Program-made: the position numbers and the translations under genes | From: Kordiimonas pumila | Lineage (GTDB): Bacteria; Pseudomonadota; Alphaproteobacteria; Sphingomonadales; Kordiimonadaceae | DNA: 64,000 nucleotides | Assembly (NCBI RefSeq): GCF_015240255.1 | Contig: NZ_CP061205.1 | Coordinates: 3,706,501-3,770,500 of the forward strand | Reading direction: 5' to 3' | Notes under the pieces: generated by a model | Told to the model about the DNA's origin: nothing | The model's input: only the letters and a program-made list of their open reading frames with translations | Database searches by the model: none | Shown: one piece after another, positions 62,346 to 64,000 of the stretch | Layout of the letters: every line of letters begins with the position of its first letter | Position numbering within the stretch: position 1 is the stretch's first letter

Positions 62346-63110
62346 GTGCTCGAAATTGTTCAAATTCCTGTTTTACACGACAATTATCTGTATTTGCTGC
62401 ATGCTCATGAAAGTGGTGAAACAGCTATTGTTGACCCTGCGGTTGAAGACCCTGTTGTAGCAGAGCTTGAAAAACGCAGCTGGAACCTGACCCACATTTT
62501 AAATACACACCACCACAATGATCACACAGGTGCCAATTTAGCCCTTAAAGGCCGCTATGATGCAACGGTAATTGGCTCTGCAAATGATCAGGCCCGCATA
62601 CCGGGTATCGATATTGCTGTGGGTGAAGGCGACCAAATCACCTTAGGTGACAATATGGCTTCCGTGTATTTCGTGCCCGGCCATACAAGGGGTCACATCG
62701 CGTATTTTTTTGCCTCTAACAAAGCGCTTTTTTGCGGTGATACAATGTTTTCAATGGGTTGTGGCCGCCTGTTTGAGGGCAGCCCTGACCAGATGTGGCA
62801 ATCACTTTCAAAATTAATGTCCCTACCGGATGACACCCGCATTTACTGTGCACACGAATATACCCAGTCAAACGGCACCTTTGCTCTTTCTGTTGAACCA
62901 GAGAACAAAGCACTACAAAGCCGGATGGCTGAAGTCATACGCCTTCGAGATGCCGGCAAACCAACGGTGCCTTCTATTCTCGCGCTTGAAAAAGAAACCA
63001 ACCCCTTTTTGCGGCCAATGAGCGAAGAAATACAAGAAAATGTGGGGCTGATCGGCGCACCTTTGCCCGCTGTTTTTGCCGAAGTCCGACGACGTAAGGA
63101 TAGTTTTTAA
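62346..63110 (+). CDS. gloB: Hydroxyacylglutathione hydrolase (glyoxalase II)
   Basis: 254 residues, starting with GTG at 62346. The metallo-beta-lactamase motif THHHNDHTGAN lies near residue 55 and later ligands are in VPGHTRGHIAYFF and FCGDTMFSMGCGRLFEG. The C-terminal part with NPFLRP is the glutathione-binding HAGH domain. It splits S-D-lactoylglutathione to D-lactate and glutathione, completing methylglyoxal detoxification. The D-lactate dehydrogenase-type gene upstream could remove the product. Confidence 0.95.
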   Translation: MLEIVQIPVLHDNYLYLLHAHESGETAIVDPAVEDPVVAELEKRSWNLTHILNTHHHNDHTGANLALKGRYDATVIGSANDQARIPGIDIAVGEGDQITLGDNMASVYFVPGHTRGHIAYFFASNKALFCGDTMFSMGCGRLFEGSPDQMWQSLSKLMSLPDDTRIYCAHEYTQSNGTFALSVEPENKALQSRMAEVIRLRDAGKPTVPSILALEKETNPFLRPMSEEIQENVGLIGAPLPAVFAEVRRRKDSF

Positions 63111-63170
63111 CAAGCCCCTCCCCATTAATTTATGGTTTTGAGTGCCTCGAACAACAAAAGGTACCGTTAA

Positions 63171-64000
63171 ATGAAGACCCTTATACTAGCAGGAGCCCTC
63201 ATGGCAGCGACAGTTACTGTAACCGCACAGGATGACCCCTACCTCTGGCTTGAAGATGTTGAGGGCGAAAGAGCCATCGAGTGGGTTGAAGCCCATAACA
63301 AAAAATCGCTTGAACGCCTTACTACAGACAGCCGTTTTGAATCCATACAACAAGGCTTACTTCAGGACTACAATGCCAGCGATAAAATTGCCTATGGCAA
63401 ATTACTGGGCGGTGCTGTTCATAATTTCTGGCAAGATGAAACCCATGTGCGCGGTTTGTGGCGGCGGGCTAGTTGGCGCTCCTATACCGCTAGTGAACCC
63501 AAATGGGTTGAAATCTTGGATATTGACAAACTAGCCGCCGATGAGGGTGAAAATTGGGTGTATAAAGAGCGCCAATGCCTACCACCTGATTTTGGCCTAT
63601 GCCTTATCTCGCTATCACGCGGCGGCGGCGATGCTGTTGTTATGCGCGAATTCGATGCCGTTTTAAAACAATTTGTCGCTGGCGGCTTTGTAACAGAAGA
63701 AGCAAAACAAGGCTCTGTATGGATTGATAAGAACACGCTTTTAATCAGTACAGATTTTGGCATAAATACCATGACAGATAGCGGCTATCCAAACGAAGTA
63801 CGCGTTTGGAAACGCGGTTATCCGCTCGCATCTGCCCGCACTGTGCATACGGGTGACCTCACCGACGTTGGCAGCTTTCCGTTCGCAAGCCACCGCCCAG
63901 AAGGCAGTGTTATTGGTGTTGTGCGTGCACCTGATTTCTTCACAGAAATTGTCTATGTTCTAAAAGGGGACAAGGACGAAGAAGAAATGCGCGAGCTTTA
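63171..64000 (+). CDS. Prolyl oligopeptidase (S9A), cut by window edge
   Basis: The frame starts at the ATG at 63171 and runs to the end of the window (about 276 residues). A signal peptide is visible (KTLILAGALMAATVTVTA then QDDPY). YLWLEDVEGERAIEWVEAHN is the N-terminal signature of prolyl oligopeptidases, and the following region would be the beta-propeller. The catalytic domain lies beyond the window. It is a second S9 peptidase in the window, after the one at 47.5 kb. Confidence 0.88.
   Translation, partial: MKTLILAGALMAATVTVTAQDDPYLWLEDVEGERAIEWVEAHNKKSLERLTTDSRFESIQQGLLQDYNASDKIAYGKLLGGAVHNFWQDETHVRGLWRRASWRSYTASEPKWVEILDIDKLAADEGENWVYKERQCLPPDFGLCLISLSRGGGDAVVMREFDAVLKQFVAGGFVTEEAKQGSVWIDKNTLLISTDFGINTMTDSGYPNEVRVWKRGYPLASARTVHTGDLTDVGSFPFASHRPEGSVIGVVRAPDFFTEIVYVLKGDKDEEEMREL

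Noticed and set aside
1-64000. Search for CRISPR arrays, insertion sequences, prophage, tRNA and rRNA genes
   Set aside because: No regular spaced repeats, transposase motifs, phage structural genes, T-loop or rRNA-like stretches were seen by eye; a tool search (tRNAscan, ISfinder) could confirm this.

Overview
This 64 kb window looks like chromosomal DNA of a marine-type alphaproteobacterium of moderate GC content. Kordiimonadales or a close relative is my best guess, which is an inference. The clues are the alphaproteobacterial order flp-cpaA-cpaB-cpaC-cpaD-cpaE-cpaF-tadB-tadC, a one-chain indolepyruvate oxidoreductase, an alphaproteobacterial IscU-like protein, a possible CtrA box before the pilin gene, and dense operons with 1-14 bp overlaps. 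I saw no rRNA, tRNA, insertion sequence, prophage or CRISPR array.

Layout. 1-5.1 kb: acyl-CoA dehydrogenase (cut by the window edge) and the IOR fusion, divergent from an Lrp/AsnC regulator. 5.1-8.0 kb: a two-gene surface-polymer or lipid-headgroup unit, with a CDP-glycerol-transferase-like protein and a nucleotidyltransferase-HAD fusion. 8.2-13.6 kb: two PepSY/response-regulator/histidine-kinase units facing each other, plus a third PepSY protein. 13.6-18.5 kb: chemoreceptor without a large sensor domain, Pmp3-like peptide, FAD oxidoreductase, HisN-type phosphatase, alpha/beta hydrolase. 18.8-32.9 kb: a Tad pilus region (TadG-like vWA protein, two TadE-like proteins, then flp to tadC), split by a reverse-strand ZntB/CorA-MscS pair. 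33.0-37.6 kb: a serine hydrolase, a 690 bp gene-free stretch with a likely structured small RNA, then oxyR and katA with matching candidate OxyR boxes. 37.7-42.2 kb: DUF3137-like, LemA and ferric-reductase-like membrane genes, an FG-GAP protein and a MAPEG protein. 42.2-52.0 kb: two amidohydrolases (one without the HxH metal site), sulfotransferase-like protein, peptide transporter, S9 peptidase, desaturase, sorbosone-dehydrogenase-like protein. 52.3-64.0 kb: nitroreductase, SelO, DUF4287 protein, IscU-like protein, folE, trypsin-like protease, hisI, MHYT-PAS-GGDEF-EAL protein, FAD-linked oxidase, an unknown protein, glyoxalase II and the start of an S9 peptidase.

How the genes work together. 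The Tad block should build an adhesive Flp pilus: CpaA processes the pilin, CpaC/CpaD form the outer-membrane channel, CpaB joins the periplasmic part, CpaE localises the machine, CpaF powers it with TadB/TadC, and TadE/TadG-like proteins are accessory pseudopilins. OxyR probably controls katA from boxes that resemble the one before oxyR. The paired PepSY/two-component units point to envelope-stress or cation sensing. The IOR/acyl-CoA dehydrogenase/Lrp group, peptide transporter, S9 peptidases and amidohydrolases fit a life on peptides and amino acids.
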